This document shows positions 14,140-21,016 of a stretch of DNA of 29,021 nucleotides, piece after piece. The position numbers and the translations under genes were made by a program. The stretch comes from a virus. Under the pieces are notes generated by a model. That model ran no database searches, was not told where the DNA came from, and worked only from the letters and a program-made list of their open reading frames with translations. The stretch lies in IMG/VR virus record IMGVR_UViG_3300017963_000632, positions 1 to 29,021 of that record; one strand, given 5' to 3'. Position 1 is the stretch's first letter. The number at the start of each line of letters is the position of its first letter.

Positions 14140-15663
14140 ATGATTCGTTTTTTGATTGCGATTTTGTTGTTGTTGATGTTCCCGGCGACGGTCGGGGCGG
14201 ATCGGCCAATCGTTCGACATACGCAAGTTGATAGCCGAACCGGTACGTTGTTACGCGATACCGGGCGGTTGGATTTGCCGGTCGGAAAACGTTACGACGA
14301 ATGGGTCGCCGCCGGGCGTTGGACGTTTACGAAATCCCGGAAATCGCATTTTGGCATTTGCCGGACGAAACAAAACGATTTTTCCGAACGGATAACCCGG
14401 ACCGGGTCCGGCGTTTTGGTATGGTCCGACGGCAAACGCGGGTTCGTTTTGACGGCCAACCATAGCGTCCCGAACAACGACCCGGTTTTGTGTCATTGGC
14501 CAAGCGGCAAACGATACGGGACCGTTGCCCGCCGCGATACGGCGGCCGATATCGCGATGATTATGTTGGACGATGTCCCGCGCGATGCGATCGTTGTTCC
14601 GGTCGATATGGGGTCGACGCCCAAACCGGGCGGGTACGTTGAAATTTGCGGGTACGGCGCACAGGTTTCGGACATCCGGACATTTTGGGGATTGATCCGG
14701 ACCGATACGACGTACGACGTCCAGATCGTCGCCAACGCGTACATCGTCCACGGGGATAGCGGGGGCCCGATGTTGCAACGCGACCGCGTCGTCGGCGTTG
14801 CGTTGGGCGGTACGCGCGAAAAAGCGGTCCAAACGACCAACGGTCCGATCGCGATCATATACCCGGCATGCGGGTGCGGCCCGGGCCCGATTCGGCGAAT
14901 GTTGCGTTGTATGTTTCGCAATCGTTGTATGCCCCGCGTGTACCCGGTTATTCCGATCCCGGTCCAACAATGCGCGCCGATGGGGGCGCCGGTTCCGATG
15001 TTGGTTCCGTCCCAACAACGACCGCAAACGATAATCAACAACAACGTCCCCCAACCGTTGCAACCGTTGCCGACGAAACAACCGGAACAAAAACCCGATC
15101 CGAAACCGGACGGGCCTGTAACGGCCGAAATCGAAATCGATTACAACAAATTAGCGGATTTGGTATACGAACGCATGGCGAACAACCCGGAACATTTCCG
15201 GGGCCCGCCGGGCGAAAAAGGGGACAACGGCAATCCGGGCGGGACGCCCGAAATTGACTATGCGGTATTATCCGACCGAATTTACGAAAAAATTTCGGAG
15301 AACGCAGATCAATTCCGGGGCCCGCCGGGTTTGCCGGGCGCCCCGACGACGATCGGATTGTTGGACGGCGACGGAAATGTCGTAATGACCATATCGCCGG
15401 ATACGTCCGGCCAAATCAATTTGCCGCCGGTACGTATGCAAATCAAGCAAATCGACGGGTCAACCGATCAACAGGCGAAACCATTGGGCGAGCATATCCG
15501 GGTCAAATTGGTCCCGATCGACGCCCAAAAACAACCGAAACCGGACCCCAAACCGGACGCGGAACCGGGGCCGACGGGGGCGTCCGGGGATTTGCCGCCG
15601 CCGATCGGGGCCCAAAAAATCGAAAATTTGGGTTCGCAAAACGACGAAAAACCGGCACAATAG
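14140..15663 (+). CDS. Secreted trypsin-like serine protease with collagen-like repeats
   Basis: The 507-aa protein starts with a clear signal peptide (MIRFLIAILLLLMFPATVGA, cut near residue 20). A trypsin-fold protease domain follows with a full catalytic triad: His108 in TANHSV, Asp137 in DTAADIAM, and Ser207 in HGDSGGPM. After a cysteine- and proline-rich linker come two copies of a roughly 40-residue unit (IDYNKLADLVYERM and IDYAVLSDRIYEKI), each ending in collagen-like GPPG triplets (355-368 and 394-402), then a Pro/Lys/Asp-rich tail. A secreted protease with GXY stretches is unusual for a phage early region and may be a host-derived moron acting outside the cell or on the virion. The stop is TAG. 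Confidence 0.85.
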   Translation: MIRFLIAILLLLMFPATVGADRPIVRHTQVDSRTGTLLRDTGRLDLPVGKRYDEWVAAGRWTFTKSRKSHFGICRTKQNDFSERITRTGSGVLVWSDGKRGFVLTANHSVPNNDPVLCHWPSGKRYGTVARRDTAADIAMIMLDDVPRDAIVVPVDMGSTPKPGGYVEICGYGAQVSDIRTFWGLIRTDTTYDVQIVANAYIVHGDSGGPMLQRDRVVGVALGGTREKAVQTTNGPIAIIYPACGCGPGPIRRMLRCMFRNRCMPRVYPVIPIPVQQCAPMGAPVPMLVPSQQRPQTIINNNVPQPLQPLPTKQPEQKPDPKPDGPVTAEIEIDYNKLADLVYERMANNPEHFRGPPGEKGDNGNPGGTPEIDYAVLSDRIYEKISENADQFRGPPGLPGAPTTIGLLDGDGNVVMTISPDTSGQINLPPVRMQIKQIDGSTDQQAKPLGEHIRVKLVPIDAQKQPKPDPKPDAEPGPTGASGDLPPPIGAQKIENLGSQNDEKPAQ

Positions 15664-15723
15664 CCGATCGACAAACCAAACGCCTGGGAATGTTTTGTTT
15701 GTTCATGGACACGGGGCGCGAAT

Positions 15724-16011
15724 ATGGCGGAAAATGTTGACCCGCTTATCGTTCCGGTCCCAGACGTAGGAGATGACGTCATGGCATTCGCCGACGGGAC
15801 CGCCAATCAAGGTTTGGCGGCGGAACTTGTCGGGCAATCGATGGGCCAACTTTCGGGTTCGGCCGTCGTTGCTCAAAACAACTTCATTACGGTGAACAAA
15901 AGTTTGGATTATGACTTTATCGAAGGCAAACGCATCGTCGGTTTGACGGAAGCGGTTGGCGTTCGCGAAGTTTCGTCCAAAAAGGTTCCCGCCGGTCCGG
16001 TTTCGGACTGA
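15724..16011 (+). CDS. Small 95-aa protein of unlike composition (weak RebB-like pattern)
   Basis: Not confidently recognised. After an acidic N-terminus, residues about 25-50 (TANQGLAAELVGQSMGQLSG then SAVVAQNN) form an amphipathic small-residue helix, followed by LDYDFIEGKRIVGLTEAVGV. The helix recalls RebB-family R-body proteins (small residues then an AQNN/AQQQ stretch), but I hold this at low confidence. The gene has 9 AG and 7 CT in 288 bases by my count, only about twofold depleted, against about tenfold elsewhere, so it is either recently acquired or under other constraints. It has its own terminator at 16044 and may be a separately expressed or virion-related gene. Confidence 0.6.
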   Translation: MAENVDPLIVPVPDVGDDVMAFADGTANQGLAAELVGQSMGQLSGSAVVAQNNFITVNKSLDYDFIEGKRIVGLTEAVGVREVSSKKVPAGPVSD

Positions 16012-16043
16012 AGTTGTAGCGCGACAATTTAGCGCGATCGAAC

Positions 16044-16086
16044 GCCGATCGTCGATATTACGTCGGCGGTCGGCTTTTATTTTTGG
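16044..16086 (+). terminator. Factor-independent terminator
   Basis: GCCGATCGTCGA (16044-16055) pairs with TCGGCGGTCGGC (16063-16074) with G-U pairs and a 7-base loop, followed by TTTTATTTTT. It isolates the 95-aa gene from the downstream genes. Confidence 0.85.
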
Positions 16087-16097
16087 GGGCGCGAACG

Positions 16098-16385
16098 ATG
16101 GCGAAATCGAAACCCGTTTCCGAGGTCATGGCCGAATTGGCCAACCAATCGGCCGAACAACAACGCCGGTTTTTGGATGAATCCGCGCAAATGGATCAGG
16201 ATTTCCGCCAACGCAATACAGGACGCGAGGACAATGCCGTTACAAATGAAATCGAACGATCCGACGCCGGAACCCGGGACGACGACGGATCGGACAACGA
16301 CGCGGTCCCGGACGTTGACGCGGGGGACGTCGCACGGGGCGCGTCAAATAGAATTTACCGATCCGACGGTTGCCGATTCGGTTAA
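16098..16385 (+). CDS. Hypothetical protein, 95 aa, overlapped by the next gene
   Basis: Not recognised. The ATG at 16098 is preceded by GGGGGCGCG. The first 45 residues (SKPVSEVMAELANQSAEQQR then RFLDESAQMDQDF) are helical; the second half is Asp-rich and low-complexity (SDAGTRDDDGSDNDAVPDVD). The last 150 or so bases overlap the next gene in another frame, one of the longest overlaps in the window, so its C-terminus is doubtful: either the overlap is real or the downstream gene starts later. Confidence 0.5.
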   Translation: MAKSKPVSEVMAELANQSAEQQRRFLDESAQMDQDFRQRNTGREDNAVTNEIERSDAGTRDDDGSDNDAVPDVDAGDVARGASNRIYRSDGCRFG

Positions 16386-17007
16386 CAAATCGAACGCCCG
16401 CGTTCGGTTGTTGGGAACGATAACCGATTTGCTACGGATCAAAAAACAAAACAAAATCAATCGCGATTTGGTCCGGCAATCGCACGATCAATTCCGCGAA
16501 TTTGCCGACAACGTAAAGGGCGCAAAAAACATGAGCGGCGACGAACCGGAAGACGTCGTAAATATCGGCGATACCAATATCGAAATCAAAGCGGGCGACC
16601 TCGATCAGGTCGAAAAATTGTTGGACCTTTTGAGTCAACAAAACGAACCCGAACCCAAACCCGAACCGGAACCCGAACCGGAACCCGAACCGGAAAAATT
16701 GCCGCCAACCGGGGCGACGATTCAAACGACGCCGGATACGCCGATTACGGTCGGCCAAGGCCAACCGACCGGCGCCGACGTCCAAGTTGTTTTGGACGAA
16801 TTGCGAAACCAACGCCGACCGGCCGACCAACCCAAAAAAACCAATTGGTTGCCGTTGGCGACCGGGATTGCCGGGGCGGGAATAACCGCCGCGTCGATCG
16901 GGTTGGGGTCGTTGTTGGGCGGCGGCAACGATCCGCCGCCACGCGACCCGCCGCCCGCCGCCGTCGATACGAATACCGATACTCAAATCGGTATGGAATT
17001 TGACTAA
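16234..17007 (+). CDS. Membrane-associated protein with Glu-Pro repeat
   Basis: I start this 257-aa protein at the ATG at 16234, which has AGGACGCGAGGA just upstream; a longer version from 16177 is less likely. The N-terminus is Thr/Arg-rich and disordered, residues 50-135 are helical, residues 138-154 are an EP repeat (EPEPKPEPEPEPEPEPE) that would act as a stiff extended spacer, and residues about 205-230 (WLPLATGIAGAGITAASIGL) form one hydrophobic, Gly-rich membrane helix. EP-rich spacers before or after a membrane helix occur in TonB-like and envelope-spanning proteins. It precedes the holin-like gene. No enzyme motif is visible. Confidence 0.65.
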   Translation: MPLQMKSNDPTPEPGTTTDRTTTRSRTLTRGTSHGARQIEFTDPTVADSVNKSNARVRLLGTITDLLRIKKQNKINRDLVRQSHDQFREFADNVKGAKNMSGDEPEDVVNIGDTNIEIKAGDLDQVEKLLDLLSQQNEPEPKPEPEPEPEPEPEKLPPTGATIQTTPDTPITVGQGQPTGADVQVVLDELRNQRRPADQPKKTNWLPLATGIAGAGITAASIGLGSLLGGGNDPPPRDPPPAAVDTNTDTQIGMEFD

Positions 17008-17025
17008 AAACCCGCGAGGTGCCCC

Positions 17026-17244
17026 ATGCCAAAGGAATACCATTGGGAACGATTGGTCGAATTGATTATTTTAATGGCCGCCATATTGGCCCCCCAATTT
17101 TTGTTGGCCGCCGAGGTCGACGGCGACGAATTCGCCAAAGCAACGGTCGGCGTCGTGCTTGCCGGGGTCGTCGTCGGCGGATACAAAATTTGGATGTCGA
17201 CCCTTAAAAAATCCAAAAAACCCGACAAGGGCGACAGCAACTGA
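17026..17244 (+). CDS. Two-TM small membrane protein, holin-like
   Basis: The 72-aa product has two hydrophobic helices (about 10-29, LVELIILMAAILAPQFLLAA, and about 39-57, ATVGVVLAGVVVGGYKIWM) separated by a short acidic turn, with a Lys-rich tail (TLKKSKKPDK). Size, two TM helices and a basic C-terminus match class II holins, which open the inner membrane at lysis. No endolysin gene is recognised nearby, so holin identity is topological inference. GAGGTG precedes the ATG, and a terminator follows. Confidence 0.55.
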   Translation: MPKEYHWERLVELIILMAAILAPQFLLAAEVDGDEFAKATVGVVLAGVVVGGYKIWMSTLKKSKKPDKGDSN

Positions 17245-17269
17245 CCCGACCCTTCCTTTTCTTGGTCCG

Positions 17270-17307
17270 ACCCCGGGCGTCAATTTTCGGCGTCCGGGGT
17301 TTTTTTG
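17270..17307 (+). terminator. Factor-independent terminator
   Basis: ACCCCGGGCG (17270-17279) pairs with CGTCCGGGGT (17291-17300, one G-U) around TCAATTTTCGG, followed by TTTTTTT. It ends the envelope block and directly precedes the next promoter. Confidence 0.9.
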
Positions 17308-17327
17308 TCGAATATTTTTCCCGAAAC

Positions 17328-17373
17328 GTCGATATATGCCTTGAACGATGTTCCGGCATCGGTACAATACGGT
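17328..17373 (+). promoter_or_regulatory. Repeated-family promoter with upstream box
   Basis: GTCGATATATGCC box (17328-17340), TTGAAC (17341-17346), a 16-base spacer containing GATGTTCCG...CGG, then TACAATACGG (TACAAT at 17363-17368). The ATPase ATG lies 50 bases downstream, after CAGGAG. Confidence 0.88.
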
Positions 17374-17417
17374 TGTTCGGTTTGGCAATTAGCAACGTTC
17401 AAAACAGGAGACAAACG

Positions 17418-18944
17418 ATGAACGCACAAACTTTGGCACAAAACGAATTGATCCGGGCGATTAAGGCGGGCCGTCGCGTATCGGTTCCGATTTTCGCGGT
17501 TACGACGCCCGACATGTCGGCCGTACAGCGGTTGATTTGCGACGCGTTGAACGACGACAACGTCCCGAAAATTGCATGGGATTTGGTTCGCGGCATGAAC
17601 CCCCGCAACAATCGCGGGGCGGCGGTATTGGCCGAAATCGGCGACGACGTCGAACAAACCGAAGGCGATCCGGTCGCATGTTTGAAATTGGCGGCCCGGT
17701 TGCCGGAATCGTCGGTTTTGTTTTTCCATAACGCCCAACGATTCATCGACGACGCGTCCGTCGCCCAGGCGATTTTGAACCTACGCGACGAATTCAAAGC
17801 GGACCGTCGGTCGTTGGTTTTGTTGGGGCCGTCGGTACCCGTCCCGGTCGAATTGGTCGGATCGGTTGTCGAAATCGACGACCCGTTGCCCGACGATGAC
17901 CGGTTGGCCGAAATCGTCGAAAACCAAATCGGCGCGGTACCGCCGGAACAATTGGAATTCGACCCGACCGAAGAAGTTGTCGCCAACGCCGCGACGCGGT
18001 TACGCGGTACCATGGCATTCGGCGCCGAACAAACGGCCGCGATGGCGTTACGCAAGGCCGGATTCGACAACGATTTTTTGACATCGTCGGCGAAAAAAAT
18101 GATTGAACAAACCCGGGGCGTAACGTTCGAAGTCGGCGAAGAAACGTTCGACGACATCGGCGGTTTGGATTTCGCGAAAACGTTTGCCAATCGCATGGCG
18201 GCGGGCCCCGAAAAACCGGCGGTTATTGTCCGGGTCGAGGAATTGGAAAAATCGATGTCGGGGGCGACCGGGGGCGATTTGTCCGGGACGTCGTCCGACG
18301 CGCTGCAAGTCCTATTGTCCGAAATGGAGGACAACAACTGGTCGGGCATTTTGGCATTCGGTCCGGCGGGGTCGGGGAAATCGTTGTACTCGAAAGCGTT
18401 TGCGAATTCGACGGACGCGACCGCGATCAAATTAGATATTAACGAATGCAAAGGGTCGTTGGTTGGCGAATCGGAACAAAACATCCGGGCCGCGATGAAA
18501 ACGATTAAAACGATCGGCGGGACGCGGGTCTTTTTCGTTGCGTCGGTCAACCGGTTGGAATCGTTGCCGCCCGAATTACAACGGCGGTTCCGTTGCGGCG
18601 TTTGGTTTTTCGACATCCCATCGGCCAAAGAACGGAAAACGATTTGGGCATTGAACCGGGAAAAATTCGGGATCGACCCCGCCGACGTATCGCCCGACGA
18701 AACGGATTTGACCGGGGCGGACATCCGGAACATTTGCGAAATGTCCCGGCGGTTGGGTTGTACGTTGGCCGAGGCGTTGGATTTCGTTGTCCCGTTGAAA
18801 ACGCAATCGCCCGCGTCGATCCGGGAAACGCGCGAAAAGGCCCACGATCGATTCATCGACGCGGCGAACGGCGGCGTTTACAAATTGCCCGAAAAACGAC
18901 GCCGCAAATCGGGCAAAACGCGAACGGTTGATTTGGACGATTGA
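17418..18944 (+). CDS. Ycf46-like AAA+ ATPase with apparently permuted AAA domain
   Basis: The 508-aa protein resembles the Ycf46 family. Its N-terminal half (about 25-170: FAVTTPDMSAVQRLI, KIAWDLVRGM, SVLFFHNAQRFIDD, RSLVLLGPSVPVPVEL, then EIDDPLP) matches the degenerate, Walker-A-less N-terminal ATPase of that family. In the C-terminal half, the Walker-B-like segment VIVRVEELEK (269-278) and GDLSGTSSDALQVLLSEMED (286-305) come before Walker A GPAGSGKS (315-322), VGESEQNIR (349-357), sensor-1 VFFVASVN (371-378) and arginine-finger-like QRRF (388-391). In ordinary AAA proteins Walker B lies between VGES and sensor 1, so the domain appears circularly permuted. The Walker B acidic pair reads EE, not DE. 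A Lys/Arg tail follows. Role unknown. Confidence 0.8.
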   Translation: MNAQTLAQNELIRAIKAGRRVSVPIFAVTTPDMSAVQRLICDALNDDNVPKIAWDLVRGMNPRNNRGAAVLAEIGDDVEQTEGDPVACLKLAARLPESSVLFFHNAQRFIDDASVAQAILNLRDEFKADRRSLVLLGPSVPVPVELVGSVVEIDDPLPDDDRLAEIVENQIGAVPPEQLEFDPTEEVVANAATRLRGTMAFGAEQTAAMALRKAGFDNDFLTSSAKKMIEQTRGVTFEVGEETFDDIGGLDFAKTFANRMAAGPEKPAVIVRVEELEKSMSGATGGDLSGTSSDALQVLLSEMEDNNWSGILAFGPAGSGKSLYSKAFANSTDATAIKLDINECKGSLVGESEQNIRAAMKTIKTIGGTRVFFVASVNRLESLPPELQRRFRCGVWFFDIPSAKERKTIWALNREKFGIDPADVSPDETDLTGADIRNICEMSRRLGCTLAEALDFVVPLKTQSPASIRETREKAHDRFIDAANGGVYKLPEKRRRKSGKTRTVDLDD

Positions 18945-18968
18945 TCGGTTATCGGCGGGGCGGGGGAC

Positions 18969-19007
18969 GCGTCAGGCGGTCGCAGGGGCCGCCTGACGCC
19001 GGTTTTT
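18969..19007 (+). terminator. Factor-independent terminator
   Basis: GCGTCAGGCGG (18969-18979) pairs with CCGCCTGACGC (18989-18999), followed by CGGTTTTT. It lies between the ATPase gene and the 110-aa gene; no promoter is seen after it, so partial read-through is expected. Confidence 0.88.
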
Positions 19008-19026
19008 ACGAAACGGGAGACGAACC

Positions 19027-19359
19027 ATGATTCAAACGTATTTTTTGCCGACGCCCATTGCGGCGGCGGTCCGAACGAACCGGGCGGAATTCGTCGACGT
19101 TTACCTCGACGAAATGGAAACCCGGATCGAAAACGGCGACGATGTCGACCGGGAAAAATTGGAAATGGCGCGGTTGATCGGCGATTTGTTACGCGACCGG
19201 GCCGACATACAATACCGGTCGCATGGGATCGCGGAACGGTTGCGGTCGGTCGCCGGGGTCATCGGGTCCGCGTCGGATTTCGCCGACGGTTTGTTGGCCG
19301 CAGCGATGGGTATCGAAAACCATTCGGAATCGGGGGCCGCGAACAATGGAAATCGTTAA
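19027..19359 (+). CDS. Hypothetical helical protein, 110 aa
   Basis: Not recognised. AACGGGAG lies about 9 bases before the ATG. The product is soluble and helical (RAEFVDVYLDEMETRIENGD and later a Leu/Arg-rich helix). The last 14 bases overlap the metallopeptidase-like gene. It lies in the transcript between the ATPase and the HExxH protein, so it may serve with them; this is context only. Confidence 0.65.
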   Translation: MIQTYFLPTPIAAAVRTNRAEFVDVYLDEMETRIENGDDVDREKLEMARLIGDLLRDRADIQYRSHGIAERLRSVAGVIGSASDFADGLLAAAMGIENHSESGAANNGNR

Positions 19360-19981
19360 TACGACGGATTATCCCAAGATTCCGGATTACGTTGTCCGGC
19401 GAATGGTCGGTTGGATTTGCCGCGAATTGGAAATCCGCGTCCGGCATGTCCGAACATTCCGGTTGCGGAACCGCAACGACGGTTTCAATTCGGGCCGTTG
19501 TTGGATGTGGCGGGGCGAAATATTGGTTTCGGTCGGCCGCGTAATCGTAACCCAACCGGGCCCGGGGACGATGAAATCGCGCGAACGAAAATGGGGTCGC
19601 GGTAAACATTGGTGGGTTGACGCCGAGGGACTACGTCGGCGGGTCCGGAATGCGGTTTGGGTTTTCGCCCATGAATTGGCGCATTTGAAGTTGTATTTGG
19701 AACAAACCAACAAAAACGGTCGTTGCGAACGCGGGACCGATTGGTTTGCTAAACGGGTCAAAACGACGTTCGAATCGAACGCCGACGCGTTGTTGGATCA
19801 ATGGTTGGCGGAACCGAAACGGCGGGCGGCGGCATCGTCGCCGGTTGACCCGGACGCCCAACGCGCGGCCGCCGATGCGGCGTTGTTGAAACAATGGGAA
19901 CGCAAACAAAAAACGGCAAATACCAAAGTCAAAAAATACCGGGCCCGGGTCCGGAAATGGACGAAACGGGGGTTGTTATGA
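19346..19981 (+). CDS. HExxH zinc metallopeptidase-like protein
   Basis: The 211-aa protein carries HELAH (residues 109-113), the HExxH zinc-binding and catalytic motif, inside a helix (NAVWVFAHELAHLKLYLEQ). A later FESNADAL segment (142-149) offers a glutamate as third zinc ligand, the layout of gluzincin or SprT-like families. The N-terminal 100 residues contain beta-strand-like stretches and WMWRGEILVSVGRVIV. The C-terminus is very basic (KQKTANTKVKKYRARVRKWT), suiting a DNA- or RNA-associated protease. The start overlaps the upstream gene; the stop overlaps the next start as ATGA. Protease activity is inferred from the motif. Confidence 0.65.
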   Translation: MEIVNTTDYPKIPDYVVRRMVGWICRELEIRVRHVRTFRLRNRNDGFNSGRCWMWRGEILVSVGRVIVTQPGPGTMKSRERKWGRGKHWWVDAEGLRRRVRNAVWVFAHELAHLKLYLEQTNKNGRCERGTDWFAKRVKTTFESNADALLDQWLAEPKRRAAASSPVDPDAQRAAADAALLKQWERKQKTANTKVKKYRARVRKWTKRGLL

Positions 19982-20889
19982 TTCGGCGAATATACCGGCA
20001 CCGGGAAACCGGCGAAGAACGGGCGATCATTTTTCCGGGCGAATACGACAACGATTTCCGCGTCATTGTTCAACGGTATCCGTTATCGTCGACGCCCGAC
20101 CCGGCGTCCGAACATCGGGACCGGGCCGACGCCCGTCTGCATGCGTACCGGATCGTTCGCGAATGGATCGACGGCGGTTTCGTATTGAAACAATCTGATA
20201 CGGGCGACGTTCCCGCCCCGCGATCGCAACCGTTTATTCCGTTACCCGAACCGGCCCGGGTGTTATCCGAACCGGCCCGGGTTTGGTTGGAATCCGACCC
20301 GTTCGTCCCGCCCGGTTGGACCGGGCCGCCGGTCGTATCGATGTCCGGCAATGCCGAATCGGTCCAAATCGAATTCGCGGGGGTTTTGGAATCATTCGAA
20401 ACGGGCCAATCGGTCAACATGGGCGTCGATTTTCCGTCGTTGCCGAACATGACCGCCCGGGGGGCAATATCAAACATCGAAATCCAATTGGAATCGGGGG
20501 CGATCCCGCGAACGATTGTCGAGGTCCAAGTCCGGTCGCGAACGCCGGTCGAAACTGCCGTCGACGACATCGCGTCCCGGATCGATTTGTCCGGCCCGGT
20601 CAATTGGGCGTCGGTTTGGGATCAATTGGACGGGTTACGATCGCCCGTCGATCGCCGCCGGGCGTTGGCCGAATTGCAAACCATGGCGACCGATGCCCGC
20701 CGCGACGCCGAACTAGAGGCCGACCGGCAACGCCGCATTCAAGCCGAGGCCGACCGTTTGGAACGCATGCGCGAACGCGACCAACAAGCCCGCGAACAAA
20801 TCGCGGCCGACGAACGGGTCGCGGTCGAACGCGAATTGGAACGACGCGAATTCGGCGAAAAATCCCGCAAGATCGATTTGGACGAATAA
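19978..20889 (+). CDS. Hypothetical protein with C-terminal coiled coil, 303 aa
   Basis: Not recognised. The start forms an ATGA overlap with the upstream gene. The N-terminal domain (RRIYRHRETGEERAIIFPGE) is probably beta-rich. A duplicated short motif EPARVLSEPARVW occurs near residue 95. A third part (about 225-300) is a strongly charged coiled coil (AELQTMATDARRDAELEADR and following). It closes the ATPase operon, because a promoter of the repeated family starts right after it. A structural or scaffold-type role is possible. Confidence 0.65.
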   Translation: MIRRIYRHRETGEERAIIFPGEYDNDFRVIVQRYPLSSTPDPASEHRDRADARLHAYRIVREWIDGGFVLKQSDTGDVPAPRSQPFIPLPEPARVLSEPARVWLESDPFVPPGWTGPPVVSMSGNAESVQIEFAGVLESFETGQSVNMGVDFPSLPNMTARGAISNIEIQLESGAIPRTIVEVQVRSRTPVETAVDDIASRIDLSGPVNWASVWDQLDGLRSPVDRRRALAELQTMATDARRDAELEADRQRRIQAEADRLERMRERDQQAREQIAADERVAVERELERREFGEKSRKIDLDE

Positions 20890-20911
20890 TCGCAATATTT
20901 TTCCCGAACAT

Positions 20912-20957
20912 GCCGAATATGGTCTTGAATGATGTTCCGACTTCGGTACAATTCAAA
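20912..20957 (+). promoter_or_regulatory. Repeated-family promoter with upstream box
   Basis: GCCGAATATGGTC box (20912-20924), TTGAAT (20925-20930), a 16-base spacer with GATGTTCCGACTTCGG, then TACAAT (20947-20952). No terminator hairpin is seen between the upstream stop and this promoter. Confidence 0.85.
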
Positions 20958-21016
20958 TATCGGGTCGCAACGGGCGGCCCAACCGGTTGGCATTTGAAAA
21001 ACGGGAGACGCAGGAA

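Noticed and set aside
15664-15720. A terminator after the protease gene
   Set aside because: ACAAACCAAAC and GTTTTGTTTGT can pair only with mismatches and there is no clean T-tract, so the evidence is too weak to list.
16630-16695. Short tandem repeat of GAACCC/GAACCG units as a regulatory repeat
   Set aside because: It encodes the Glu-Pro repeat of the membrane protein in frame, so a protein-level spacer explains it.
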